A DNA stretch of 64,000 nucleotides from Ardenticatenia bacterium (lineage in GTDB: Bacteria; Chloroflexota; Anaerolineae; Ardenticatenales; Ardenticatenaceae). Positions 40,433-50,295 of this stretch are shown in pieces. The stretch spans positions 30,048 to 94,047 of the forward strand of contig JAUZRY010000027.1 of the NCBI GenBank assembly GCA_030949995.1, in the 5' to 3' direction. A program made the position numbers and the translations under genes. How positions within the stretch are numbered: the first letter of the stretch is position 1; the number at the start of each line of letters is the position of its first letter. A model generated the notes under the pieces. It worked only from the letters and a program-made list of their open reading frames with translations. It made no database searches and was not told where the DNA came from.

Positions 40433-41807
40433 TCACCGGCATGATGCGGGCGAGCCCGGGTAGCGCGCCACCGCCTCCACGAGGCGCTCGATGTCGGCCC
40501 GCGTGTTCATTTCCGTGGCCGTCAGTAGCCAGTGGTTTTCCAGTTGTGGATAGGCGCGTCCTACGTCGTATCCTCCGATGATGCCGTGTGTTTCCCACAG
40601 GTAACGGTTAAGCTCGGCGGGCGGGACGGGCGTGCGCAGGGCGAATTCGCGCACGAAAGGCCCCTGAAAGGCCAGCTCATATCCATCCAGGGAGGTCAAG
40701 CGTTGGGCCAGGTAGTGGGCTTTGTGGTAGCAGAGGTGCGCCACTTGGCACAAGCCATGTCGTCCCACGGCGCTCAGGTAGATGGTCACGGCTGTGGCAA
40801 TCAGCGCCTCGTTGGTACAGATGTTGCTAGTCGCCTTCTCCCGGCGGATGTGCTGTTCACGGGCTTGAAGAGTGAGCACAAAACCCCGCCGGCCCTCTCC
40901 ATCCACGGTTTGTCCGGCGATGCGTCCCGGCATCTGGCGAACGTGCTTCATGCGGGTGGCGAAGAGCCCCACGTAGGGCCCGCCGTACATGAGGGGGATG
41001 CCCAAGGATTGGCCCTCGGCGGTGACGATGTCGGCGCCAAAGTCGCCGGGGGGCTTGATCATCCCAGGTGCCACAGGGTCAGCCGAGACGACGAGGTGGC
41101 CGCCCACCCCGTGGATGAGTTCGGCCAACTGGCCCAACGGCTCAATTTGGCCGAAGAAGTTGGGGTACTGGACTATGAGCGCGGCCGTGTGCTCGTCCAG
41201 GGCGTCGCGCACGGCGTTTGGGTCCGTGGTGCCGGTGTGGTGGTCAAAGGGCACCGGAACCAGCTCGATCTCTATGCCTTGGCTGTACGTGGCCACCACG
41301 TCCCTGTACTCGGGGTGAATGGCCTCACTGATGAGCAGGCGCGTGCGCCGGGAGCGGGTCAGGCGCACGGCCATGAGGGCAGCCTCGGCCAAGGCGGTGG
41401 AGCCGTCGTACATGGAAGCGTTGGCCACCTCCATGCCGGTAAGCTGGCAGACGAGCGTTTGGAATTCGAAGATGGCCTGGGAGGGTCCCTTGGCTGATTT
41501 CAGGCTGATAGGGCGTGTAGGCCGTGTAGAATTCGCCCCGGAAGAGCAGGTGGTTGAGCAGGGCAGGGGTGAAGTGGTAGTAGGCGCCCGCGCCCAGGAA
41601 GCATGGGTGAGTGTCCAGGGTGGCGTTTTCCGCGGCCAAGGCCGTGAAGAGGCGCCGGGCCTCCAGCTCACTCATGCCCTCGGGCAGGTTGAGGTCGGGA
41701 AAACGGACGTCAGCGGGGATGTCGGCGAACAAGTCCTCGATGCGCTCCACGCCGATTGCCTCCAACATGGCCTGGCGTTCGGCTTCCGTGTGGGGCGTGT
41801 ATCGCAT
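40433..41807 (-). CDS. gcvPA: Glycine dehydrogenase (decarboxylating) subunit 1 (one frame slip)
   Basis: GcvPA is the partner of GcvPB in the split P-protein, which decarboxylates glycine and loads the lipoyl arm of GcvH. Marks are MRYTPHTEAERQAML, FLGAGAYYHF, YTPYQPEISQG, EVANASMYDGSTA, YPNFFGQIE and REQHIRREKATSNICTNEAL. The frame breaks near 41485; removing one C from the ACCCTCC stretch restores QPEISQGTSQAIFEFQ. The length is about 457 residues. ATG 41807 follows GGAGAAGG. Confidence 0.93.
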
Positions 41808-41874
41808 GGTGCCTTCTCCTCTCTATCCTCCCCTGGCAACGGTGCTGTGGAGGGGATGGTGGGCGACCCTGCTC

Positions 41875-42261
41875 CTACTCCTGCTCGATGAGGCGACGGT
41901 AGGCGTCTGCGTTCAGCAGGTTGGCGTGTTCGGTTTCCCAATTGTCGGGGCGCACTTTGATCATCCATCCTTCTCCGTAGGGATCGGTGTTGACCAGTTC
42001 AGGGGCATCTGCCAGTCGAGTGTTGATCTCAATAACTTCCCCGCTGATCGGCGCGAAGAGGTCGCTGGCAGCCTTCACACTTTCGACGACGCCGAAAGGG
42101 GCATGTTGGGTGATGCGCTCGCCCACTTCGGGCAGCTCCACGTAAACCACGTCGCCCAGCTCGTGCTGGGCGTAGTCGGTGATACCGACTACGGTCACAT
42201 CGCCCTCGAGACGAACCCATTCGTGCTCGTCGGTGTAAAGCAGGTCGGCGGGCACGTTCAT
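41875..42261 (-). CDS. gcvH: Glycine cleavage system H protein
   Basis: GcvH carries the lipoyl arm that shuttles the aminomethyl group. The 128-residue protein has YTDEHEWVRLEGD and the lipoylation site GVVESVKAASDLF. The start at 42261 has GGAGGGAGG upstream. It lies 29 bases after gcvT. Confidence 0.96.
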   Translation of the reverse strand: MNVPADLLYTDEHEWVRLEGDVTVVGITDYAQHELGDVVYVELPEVGERITQHAPFGVVESVKAASDLFAPISGEVIEINTRLADAPELVNTDPYGEGWMIKVRPDNWETEHANLLNADAYRRLIEQE

Positions 42262-42290
42262 GGTTGCTTCCTCCCTCCACGGTTTTTGCA

Positions 42291-43430
42291 TCAGCGGGCA
42301 GTCGTTGTGGCACGGGGAGTGGTTCCCCTCGGGCGCCTGTAAAAGGGCCGGCGCACGATGATGGCCTCGGCCGCCCGTCCCCGGATGAGCACGGTGAGCG
42401 TTTGGCCCGGTGCTGCCCACTCGGGGGGCACGTAGGCCATGGCGATATTCTTCTTCAGCCAAGGGGCGTAGGAGCCGCTGGTCACCCGTCCCACCTCCTG
42501 TCCCTCCGGGGTGTGAACAGGATACCCGTGTCGGGGTACCCCTCGCCCACGCACTTCCAACATGACGAGCCGTTTGGAGACGCCTTCTTCGCGCTGGCGT
42601 CGGATCGCGTCCGCGCCGATGTAGTCGCCCTCGTGGGCAACGAACCGGCCCAGGCCGGCCTCGATGGGCGAGGTGTCCTCGTCCAGCTCGTGGCCGTACA
42701 GGGGCAGCGACGCCTCCAGGCGCAGCGTGTCGCGGGCACCCAAGCCGGCCGGGCGCAAGCCCGCTTGGCGGCCGGCGTCTATGAGGGTCTGCCAGAGGGC
42801 CGGAGCGTTCGCCGGGGCCACGAAGAGTTCGAACCCCTCCTCGCCTGTGTAGCCGGTGCGCGCGACCAGCACAGAAATGCCCGCCACATGGGCGGGCATG
42901 ACGTGGTAAAAGGGCAGGGCAGTCAGGTCGGCCTCGGTTAACGGTGCCAAGATGGCCTGGGATCTAGGGCCTTGGAGGGCGAGCAGGGCATAAGCATCAC
43001 TGCGGTTGTGGGCGCGGGCCCCTCCGAAATGAGCGGCGACGTGGGAGACGTGAGCCCAATCCTTCTCGATGTTGGCGGCGTTGACCACGACTAGGTAGCG
43101 GTCCTCCTCCAGGCAGTAGACAATCAAGTCGTCAATCGTTCCGCCGCGTTTGTTGAGGAACATGGAGTATTGGGCTTGGCCTGGACGGAGCTTCTCCACG
43201 TTGTTGGCGGTCAGGTGTTGGAGGAGGGGACGGGCGCCGGGGCCGGTGAACTCGAATTCCCCCATGTGGCTCACGTCAAAGAGGCCGGCAGCGGTGCGGA
43301 CGGCGCGGTGTTCTTCGAGGATGCTTGTGTACTGTACCGGCATCGTCCACCCGCCAAAGGGGATCATGCGCGCGCCCATCTGCCGGTGAACCTCGTACAG
43401 CGGGGTCTTTCGTAAAGCTCCTTCGCTCAT
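42291..43430 (-). CDS. gcvT: Aminomethyltransferase (glycine cleavage T protein)
   Basis: GcvT releases ammonia and passes the methylene group to tetrahydrofolate. The 379-residue protein has TPLYEVHRQMGARMIPFGGW, FDVSHMGEFEFTGP, RTGYTGEEGFELF, GARDTLRLEASLPLYGHEL and the C-terminal barrel GRVTSGSYAPWLKKNIAMAYV. ATG 43430 follows GCGGAGGAAAC. It is first in the operon; the L-protein is not in the window. Confidence 0.96.
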   Translation of the reverse strand: MSEGALRKTPLYEVHRQMGARMIPFGGWTMPVQYTSILEEHRAVRTAAGLFDVSHMGEFEFTGPGARPLLQHLTANNVEKLRPGQAQYSMFLNKRGGTIDDLIVYCLEEDRYLVVVNAANIEKDWAHVSHVAAHFGGARAHNRSDAYALLALQGPRSQAILAPLTEADLTALPFYHVMPAHVAGISVLVARTGYTGEEGFELFVAPANAPALWQTLIDAGRQAGLRPAGLGARDTLRLEASLPLYGHELDEDTSPIEAGLGRFVAHEGDYIGADAIRRQREEGVSKRLVMLEVRGRGVPRHGYPVHTPEGQEVGRVTSGSYAPWLKKNIAMAYVPPEWAAPGQTLTVLIRGRAAEAIIVRRPFYRRPRGTTPRATTTAR

Positions 43431-43523
43431 GTTTCCTCCGCGCGGGCGGGTTTTCTTATGGCCGGGCAAGTTGAGGATGGAACAGCGGGTGTGGTGGCCC
43501 CTGGCAGGCCAAAGCCTGAGTCC

Positions 43524-43551
43524 ATTCTACGGTGCTCGTGGAAAAAGTCAA
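43524..43551 (-). promoter_or_regulatory. Promoter for the glycine cleavage operon
   Basis: On the minus strand TTGACT (43551-43546), a 16-base spacer and TAGAAT (43529-43524) predict a start near 43517. The ~87-base leader is too short for a tandem glycine riboswitch, and none of its conserved cores were seen. Confidence 0.55.
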
Positions 43552-43591
43552 ACGTGAGCGTGAACTGCCTCTTCCGGGCCCGAGGGCATCA

Positions 43592-43628
43592 GCACGGCCG
43601 GAGGCACCCTCGAGGCCTCCGGCTGTGC
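43592..43628 (-). terminator. Terminator hairpin after the radical SAM gene
   Basis: A 14-bp stem with one G-T pair (GCACGGCCGGAGGC / GCCTCCGGCTGTGC, 9-base loop) starts seven bases past the radical SAM stop. It insulates the gcv promoter just downstream. Confidence 0.65.
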
Positions 43629-43634
43629 TTGGCC

Positions 43635-44972
<1,338 letters not shown>

Positions 44973-45030
44973 TGCCCCCCTCCTTCTCGAGTCTGATGGC
45001 GCTCCCCTGGCATAGGGGAATCACGGAACC

Positions 45031-45036
45031 ATTATA
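45031..45036 (-). promoter_or_regulatory. Candidate -10 element for the radical SAM gene
   Basis: A perfect TATAAT on the minus strand lies about 60 bases before the gene. The -35 position holds only TTTCCC-like sequence, so an activator may be needed. A short CCCCT/AGGGG hairpin (45004-45018) lies in the leader. Confidence 0.35.
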
Positions 45037-45060
45037 CGGTGGTCATGGTGAAAAGGGAAA

Positions 45061-45612
45061 TTAGGCTTCGTGTTTCAAGGCCTCGGGTGGGGCGACCTTG
45101 GCTATCTCCTTTGGGAGGGGCACGTTGTTCATGTAGAGATAGTGAAGCAGGGCACGGCCGTCAATGAGGAGCACGGGTGGACGGAACTGGGCGGCTTCGC
45201 GCCGGGTGCTGCCCGAGAAGCGCCCCGTGGTGACGAAGAACCCCACGTCTGCCTTTTCTCTCACCAGCACGCCATAAAAGGCGCGTACCTCAGAAGGGGG
45301 GACCAGATCCCGGTAGCGTTTACATTGGACGAGGGCATGAGTTTCACCCCGCCAAAGCCGAATGTCCACGCCCCGGTCGCCGCTGCGGCCTGTGATCTCG
45401 GCTCGCCACCCCCAAGCGCGGAAGAGCTCGGCCACCAAGCGCTCGAACTGTGCCGGGGAGATGTGGGTGCGCATGAACCTCCCTGCAGAACGACGGCGAC
45501 GAACACGTCGCCGGGGGCGACGGCGCCACTTGGCGTACCATCCCCGCGCATGCCATGCGCTCAACGCCGACACCAAGGCTACAACCACAATCACGAGGGC
45601 TTCATCGAGCAC
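45061..45612 (-). CDS. Membrane-anchored Mrr-type restriction endonuclease
   Basis: The 183-residue protein has one N-terminal membrane helix (residues ~4-22), a very Arg-rich linker and an Mrr_cat domain. The nuclease core is intact: FERLVAELFRAWGWRAEITG, GDRGVDIRLW and HALVQCKRY give the D...QxK catalytic set, followed by DVGFFVTTGRFS. It may act as a type IV-like or housekeeping nuclease at the membrane. Its ATG overlaps the 3' end of the pseudouridine synthase gene by 11 bases, so the two are coupled. It ends about 90 bases before the radical SAM gene starts. Confidence 0.83.
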   Translation of the reverse strand: MLDEALVIVVVALVSALSAWHARGWYAKWRRRPRRRVRRRRSAGRFMRTHISPAQFERLVAELFRAWGWRAEITGRSGDRGVDIRLWRGETHALVQCKRYRDLVPPSEVRAFYGVLVREKADVGFFVTTGRFSGSTRREAAQFRPPVLLIDGRALLHYLYMNNVPLPKEIAKVAPPEALKHEA

Positions 45613-46256
45613 GGTTCAGCCTCCGCTTGCGCCGCGCGCGGGATCGGTTGCGCCGACGGGCCGCATCGGTCACCGTGCGGCGCAGAGTTTCCACTTCCTC
45701 AGGGCGGAGCTCGCGCCACATGCCCGGCTCCAAGCCGGCGACTGTCAGGGGGCCAATGGCGACACGTACCAGTCGAAGGGTGGGATGTCCTACGGCGGCC
45801 GTCATGCGGCGCACTTGGCGTTTTTTGCCCTCCGTGAGTGTGATGCGGAGCCACGCCGTGGGCACATGTGTGCGCTTCCGGATGGGACGACGGCGCGGCC
45901 ACAGGGCCGGAGGGGTGGGGAGCAGTTCCACGCGGGCCGGCCTTGTGCGGTAGCCCCCCCTTGATCGTCACCCCCTCGCGCAACCGGCAGAGCGCCTCTT
46001 CGTCGGGGAACCCTTCGACTTGAGCCAGGTAGACTTTGGTGTGACGATACCGGGGATGGGTAAGGCGGTGGGCCAGCTTCCCGTCGTTGGTGAGGAGAAG
46101 CAGCCCCTCGCTGTCGTAGTCCAGCCGGCCGGCGGCGTACACCTCGGGAACTGGAATGTAGTCGGCCAAGGTCTCCCGACCCGCGCTGGCGGGATCCGTG
46201 AAACTGGAGAGCACACCGAAGGGTTTGTTGAACAACAGATAGCGGTGCATCGCCAA
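45602..46256 (-). CDS. RluB/RluE-type 23S rRNA pseudouridine synthase (one frame slip)
   Basis: This RsuA-family pseudouridine synthase of about 217 residues has [14 protein letters not shown], the catalytic [17 protein letters not shown] and [13 protein letters not shown]. It starts directly with the catalytic domain and has no S4 domain, as in RluE. The frame breaks in a 7-base C run at 45954-45960 on the plus strand; six restore [18 protein letters not shown]. The C-terminus is a basic Arg-rich tail. The target uridine cannot be assigned. Confidence 0.88.
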
Positions 46257-46414
46257 TGCAGCCGGATATTAATATGGCGAAACGTGTCCTGTGCTCTTCA
46301 GTGTAGCTGTTTTAGGGTGATTTGACCAGTTGTCCCATCACCTTGTTGTGATTCCTTGGGTGCTTGGCCCCGTGCCAACTTGGTGGTATCCTTTGGGAGC
46401 AGTGGAGTGTCACC
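46257..46414. promoter_or_regulatory. Divergent control region between rluB-like and ssp genes
   Basis: This 158-base gap must hold the promoters for the pseudouridine synthase (minus) and the defence operon (plus). It contains an ATATTAATAT palindrome near 46266 and a 5-bp inverted repeat ATCAC-6-GTGAT at 46337-46352 that could be an operator. TTGACC at 46323 has no good -10 downstream, so I cannot name the plus-strand promoter. Confidence 0.35.
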
Positions 46415-48199
46415 ATGTTGAATGTGATGACTTGGCAGGAGGTGAACGTGCGAAGCTGTGTCTACTGGTGTTCCTGTTGTCGAGCTCCTCTTAGGACACC
46501 CGCGCACTCCATTTCTCGCTGCCCTGTATGTGCTTCTCAGGTGTCTTTCCTCTCGACTGATATCCGCCCGGTGTTCTCCCGTGAACGTCGAATTCTAGAG
46601 TTTTACGGATACGGACCACTGCATGATAAAATGATTTGGAAAAGTAGTAAGAGTAGACATTACTTTATTGACGGGCAGAAGGTCACATTGCCCTCTATGG
46701 ATCAGCTCAGAGAGGATATTCATACAATCGCTGACTTCATTGCTGGTTTTGATGATCACGACAGCCTGGACAGGCATTTAATAGATGCATACGCCAAGTC
46801 ATTGCAAGTGAACAGGGTCTATCTGTGCCAAATTGAGGACGAAGCACTCACCTTTGTTCGTCATGTTACGGAGAGATACAGAAACAGGCTAATTGTTGTT
46901 TCGTTTAGTGGCGGCAAAGACTCGACCGTGGTTTCGGATATTGTGCGTCGTGCTTTAGGGCGCTCAGATGTGTTGCACGTCTTTGGTGATACTACACTCG
47001 AAGACCGCAATACGTATGAGTACATCAGGAGGTTCAGGGAGGTCAACCCCTTGGTTCCATTTTTTGAGGCGCGAGCGGAGCATGACTTTCATAAGTTAGT
47101 TGACCATATGGGGCCGCCTAGCCGTAAAATGCGTTGGTGTTGCACCATTTTTAAAGCTGGTCCTATCAACAACTTCTTCCAGACCCTCGGTGATAATGTC
47201 AAGGTGCTCACCTTCTATGGTATTCGGCGCTCGGAGTCCGTCCAACGGGCCGATTACAATGCTGTCACAGTGGGGGCAAAGATCGGAAATCAGATCACGG
47301 CCTCCCCGGTGATTGACTGGACGGAGTTCGACATTTGGCTCTATATCCTCCTGCGTAAACTCCCCTTCAACGATTCCTATCGGCTGGGCTACTCACGTGT
47401 GGGCTGCTGGCTTTGTCCTCTCAATTCGGCCTGGTCGGACATGCTGGCAGAAATCTTCTTCCCAGAGGATTCAGAGCGCTGGCGGGGGCAACTCGTGGAC
47501 TTCGCGCGCCGCATCGGGAAACCAGATCCGGAGACGTACGTTGCCGAAAAAGGATGGGCCAGCCGATTTGGCGGTGCGGGGTTGCCCAACCGGTGGACCG
47601 GAATTGAAGCTCGGCCTTGCGGCGATATGGACAACACGGTGGAATACACGGTGACACGGCCGGTCAATGAAGAAATTTTTGAGTTCTTCAAGCCGTTGGG
47701 CCGCATCAACCAAGAGCGCGGGCGCAAGGCGTTGGGCGAGTTCTTCGTGGAATCGGAGAACGGTCGTGGGTTCGACTTGCTGGTTCAGGCCCCTCCGGGG
47801 GGCAACACCATTCGGGTCACCGTCCTCGACCCGACGCGCGCCGACGAGATTCAGCGCTACGTCAAGTATCAGGTCAACAAGTTCCAGACGTGTATTCAAT
47901 GCACAGCGTGTGCGGCAGCCTGTCCCTTCGGTGCGATCACCGTTCGTCCGGAGCAGCGTGTCTACGAGGTCAACCCGGATAAGTGCACACACTGCAACGA
48001 GTGTGTGATCCACTTCGGGTCCACCGGCTGTCTGGTGGCGAAGAGTCTGAGTTCTTACGGGACAGCCGAAAAGGAAGCTGAGGATGAAGACGGAAACTTT
48101 ATTCCTCTAGTGGCTGTGGCTGGTCCCTTGGACGGTGGAAGGAGCGGGGACAGTGGAGTGGTCGCCAGAATGGGCACGGCTGAGTTATCGCGCGATTGA
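46415..48199 (+). CDS. sspD: PAPS-reductase-like sulfurtransferase with ferredoxin domain (SspD/DndC-like)
   Basis: This is the likely sulfur-transfer/AMP-activating enzyme of a DNA phosphorothioation system. The 594-residue protein has an N-terminal Cys ribbon (C19/C22 and C36/C39). Its PP-loop ATPase domain has SFSGGKDS at residues 163-170, followed by RKMRWCCTIFK and VGCWLCPLNS, cysteines typical of this family. From about residue 490 there is a ferredoxin-like domain: CIQCTACAAACP is a full four-Cys set, while the second (CTHCNECVIHFGSTGC) is atypical. ATG 46415 has GGAG seven bases upstream. The 5' part (to about 47.3 kb) is visibly AT-richer than its neighbours. Confidence 0.85.
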   Translation: MLNVMTWQEVNVRSCVYWCSCCRAPLRTPAHSISRCPVCASQVSFLSTDIRPVFSRERRILEFYGYGPLHDKMIWKSSKSRHYFIDGQKVTLPSMDQLREDIHTIADFIAGFDDHDSLDRHLIDAYAKSLQVNRVYLCQIEDEALTFVRHVTERYRNRLIVVSFSGGKDSTVVSDIVRRALGRSDVLHVFGDTTLEDRNTYEYIRRFREVNPLVPFFEARAEHDFHKLVDHMGPPSRKMRWCCTIFKAGPINNFFQTLGDNVKVLTFYGIRRSESVQRADYNAVTVGAKIGNQITASPVIDWTEFDIWLYILLRKLPFNDSYRLGYSRVGCWLCPLNSAWSDMLAEIFFPEDSERWRGQLVDFARRIGKPDPETYVAEKGWASRFGGAGLPNRWTGIEARPCGDMDNTVEYTVTRPVNEEIFEFFKPLGRINQERGRKALGEFFVESENGRGFDLLVQAPPGGNTIRVTVLDPTRADEIQRYVKYQVNKFQTCIQCTACAAACPFGAITVRPEQRVYEVNPDKCTHCNECVIHFGSTGCLVAKSLSSYGTAEKEAEDEDGNFIPLVAVAGPLDGGRSGDSGVVARMGTAELSRD

Positions 48200-49106
48200 G
48201 GGGACTTACACAAAAACGCGACGGCTGGCGTATCTCACGGCGATCCTGAACCGTCTGAAAAATGACGGCGTGGGTGAAAGGCCACTTCTCACCCGTCTGA
48301 CGCGCTGGAATCAGAAACACAGAGAAGCTCTCCAACGTTACTGGGCGCACACAGGAGAGGTCTCGTCAACGCGACGCAACTCGGCCGGTGCGCGCTACGT
48401 GCATCTGGCCACACAATCAGGACTCATTGTGTCTGTTGCCGGTGCCTATCGAGTGACCCGGCGTGGACGGGTGGTACTTGCCCTCTTGGAGTACCATAGA
48501 CTTGGTCAAAAGATCGCAGGCAGTCCTGATGAAAGGCTGAGACAAGAGCTGCTTCAGCGACAAACTGAAGTGCAGGGATGGAAACAACCCAAACGGTACG
48601 CCGAACATCTGGTCCCACCGCGCTTGAACTGGCTGTTGGATTTGGGATTCCTTGATCCTGATAGATTTAGGACGCACCATTACGAACTTACCCTAGCAGG
48701 AAGGCAATTCCTGACCACGCTGCTTCATCCCCGCAACGAGGGATTCAGCGATGTGACGGATGAGTGGCTCAGTTCGACCTTCTGGGAAGTTGCTGTGGAA
48801 ACATTGCTCGACCTCTCCTCGCTTCTGGAGTGGGATGCCGTGGACGAAGCGTTTCTGCGAAGCGTGCTAGGCGATCTGTTGAGCGACACCTTCCAGGCGT
48901 TTCGTCACACCTTTGTCCCGAAAGTCACACTTACACAGGCATTTGTGTATGTGAGCTGCCGACTGATCCTGGAACACCGCATAAGAGCCAGCCCCACTCG
49001 GCTCCGCAGGTGGTTCGCATCGCCCCAGATCCTGAATGGCCGGCGTTATGAAGTGCGCTTCTCACCCCGTGAGAATGAGTCCTACTTGCTTGCCACAACC
49101 GTGTGA
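48153..49106 (+). CDS. Unknown protein between sspD and sspB, ~317 aa
   Basis: I do not recognise this family. It is a soluble alpha-helical protein with winged-helix-like segments (AGAYRVTRRGRVVLALLEYH, ELTLAGRQFLTTLL), which suggest DNA binding, perhaps repeated. It lacks cysteine clusters, P-loops and nuclease motifs that I can see. A GTG at 48153 with GGAG upstream overlaps sspD by 47 bases; a GTG at 48135 is possible. Position and coupling argue that it works with the modification genes. Confidence 0.65.
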   Translation: MEWSPEWARLSYRAIEGTYTKTRRLAYLTAILNRLKNDGVGERPLLTRLTRWNQKHREALQRYWAHTGEVSSTRRNSAGARYVHLATQSGLIVSVAGAYRVTRRGRVVLALLEYHRLGQKIAGSPDERLRQELLQRQTEVQGWKQPKRYAEHLVPPRLNWLLDLGFLDPDRFRTHHYELTLAGRQFLTTLLHPRNEGFSDVTDEWLSSTFWEVAVETLLDLSSLLEWDAVDEAFLRSVLGDLLSDTFQAFRHTFVPKVTLTQAFVYVSCRLILEHRIRASPTRLRRWFASPQILNGRRYEVRFSPRENESYLLATTV

Positions 49107-49115
49107 GGGGGTAAG

Positions 49116-49370
49116 GTGAAGCCTCTATGCATTGCGGAGAACCCAGAAGATCGGGGGCTGCCTCTGACATATCCCTTTGATGAAGAGGCGCTACGCACGC
49201 TTATCGCGGGGCTCCCCCGCCGGACGCCTCGTGACCTGAATCAGGCGTGCAGCGACACCGTTAACAAGGCCCTTCAGCGAGGCGTGATCACAGCCCCGGG
49301 TGAAGGGATCATCACCAAGGAGTTCGTGTTATGCCTCGAAAAAGAAGGCTTAGAACTTGATCTGGGGTAG
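49116..49370 (+). CDS. Small unknown protein in the ssp operon, 84 aa
   Basis: A GTG start at 49116 follows GAGGGGGTAAG. The protein is soluble and acidic overall, with LTYPFDEEALRTLIAGLPRRTPRDLNQACSDTV suggesting a compact helical domain. No family is recognised. It lies nine bases after the previous gene and four bases before sspB, so it belongs to the operon. Confidence 0.55.
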   Translation: MKPLCIAENPEDRGLPLTYPFDEEALRTLIAGLPRRTPRDLNQACSDTVNKALQRGVITAPGEGIITKEFVLCLEKEGLELDLG

Positions 49371-49374
49371 CCTT

Positions 49375-50295
49375 ATGTCCTTCGCCAAACACGAAAGCTT
49401 TCACATCCGTGATGGGTGGCTGCGCAAGGGAATGGAAGCACTTCAGCGCGATCCGGGCATCTTCCTGAACCCGGAGGCGCCGACCATTCTGGGACTGGGC
49501 AAGAATATGGTGCGCGCCTTGCGCTTCTGGATGGTCGCCACGGGGCTCGCAGAGGAGTTCCGCCAGGGGCGTCGCACTCTCCAACAGTTGACCCCTTTCG
49601 GCCGGATCGTGTATGAGCACGACCGATATTTAGAAGAAGAGGCCACCCTCTGGCTGGTCCACTACCACCTGGCGAGCAATCCCCGCGCAGCTTCAACCTG
49701 GTACTGGTTTTTCAACCATTTCGACCGGGCGACGTTCAGCAAGGCCGAGTTCGTCGAGGCGCTGGCAATGTGGGCTCGCGAGAACGCCGATCGGACGGGC
49801 GCCCGCAGGCCACAGGTCGCCCGCCGTTCGCTGGAGCGGGACTTCGAATGTCTGGTGAGAACGTACCTGCCCGGCGGACGGGATCGCTCGCCCGAGGAGA
49901 CTATCGAATGCCCGTTGGCCAACCTGGAACTCCTCCAGGTCGAGACAGGGGGGCGGGATCCGACGTATCGGCTGCTCCAACCGGATGTTGAGCGCATGGA
50001 CCCGCTGGTCGTGCTGTATGCGATGAAGGACTGGCTGGACCGGGCAGGGCGCGGCGATCAGCCTGAACTGAACTTTGCCGAAGCCCTGCGCGAACCGAGG
50101 GGCGTGGGGCGCGTGTTCAATCTAGGTGCATCAAGCCTGAGCGCCCTGCTGGTCCGGTTACAGGAGCTCTATCCCCAATTCCGGGTTCGGCGTCAGCACA
50201 CGGCCGGCCTGGACCTGTTGGAGCTGCCCCTTGTGGCCAAAGAAGCTGTCTTGCGTCACTACTACGAGGCAAGGAAGGTGTACCTGGTATGGTGA
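49375..50295 (+). CDS. sspB: DUF4007 protein, SspB-like
   Basis: DUF4007 includes SspB, reported as the DNA-nicking component of the SspABCD phosphorothioation system. The 306-residue protein shows the family start FAKHESFHIRDGWLRKGMEAL and LGLGKNMVRALRFW, then FGRIVYEHDRYLEEEATLWLVHY and WYWFFNHFDRATFSKAEFVE. The assignment rests on DUF4007 recognition and on its neighbours. ATG 49375 has a GGGG ribosome site; an upstream TTG at 49357 would overlap the previous gene. The stop overlaps the sspC ATG (ATGGTGA). Confidence 0.82.
   Translation: MSFAKHESFHIRDGWLRKGMEALQRDPGIFLNPEAPTILGLGKNMVRALRFWMVATGLAEEFRQGRRTLQQLTPFGRIVYEHDRYLEEEATLWLVHYHLASNPRAASTWYWFFNHFDRATFSKAEFVEALAMWARENADRTGARRPQVARRSLERDFECLVRTYLPGGRDRSPEETIECPLANLELLQVETGGRDPTYRLLQPDVERMDPLVVLYAMKDWLDRAGRGDQPELNFAEALREPRGVGRVFNLGASSLSALLVRLQELYPQFRVRRQHTAGLDLLELPLVAKEAVLRHYYEARKVYLVW

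Noticed and set aside
43431..43523. Glycine riboswitch before gcvT
   Set aside because: The leader is about 87 bases and shows no tandem aptamer cores; only an ordinary promoter is visible.
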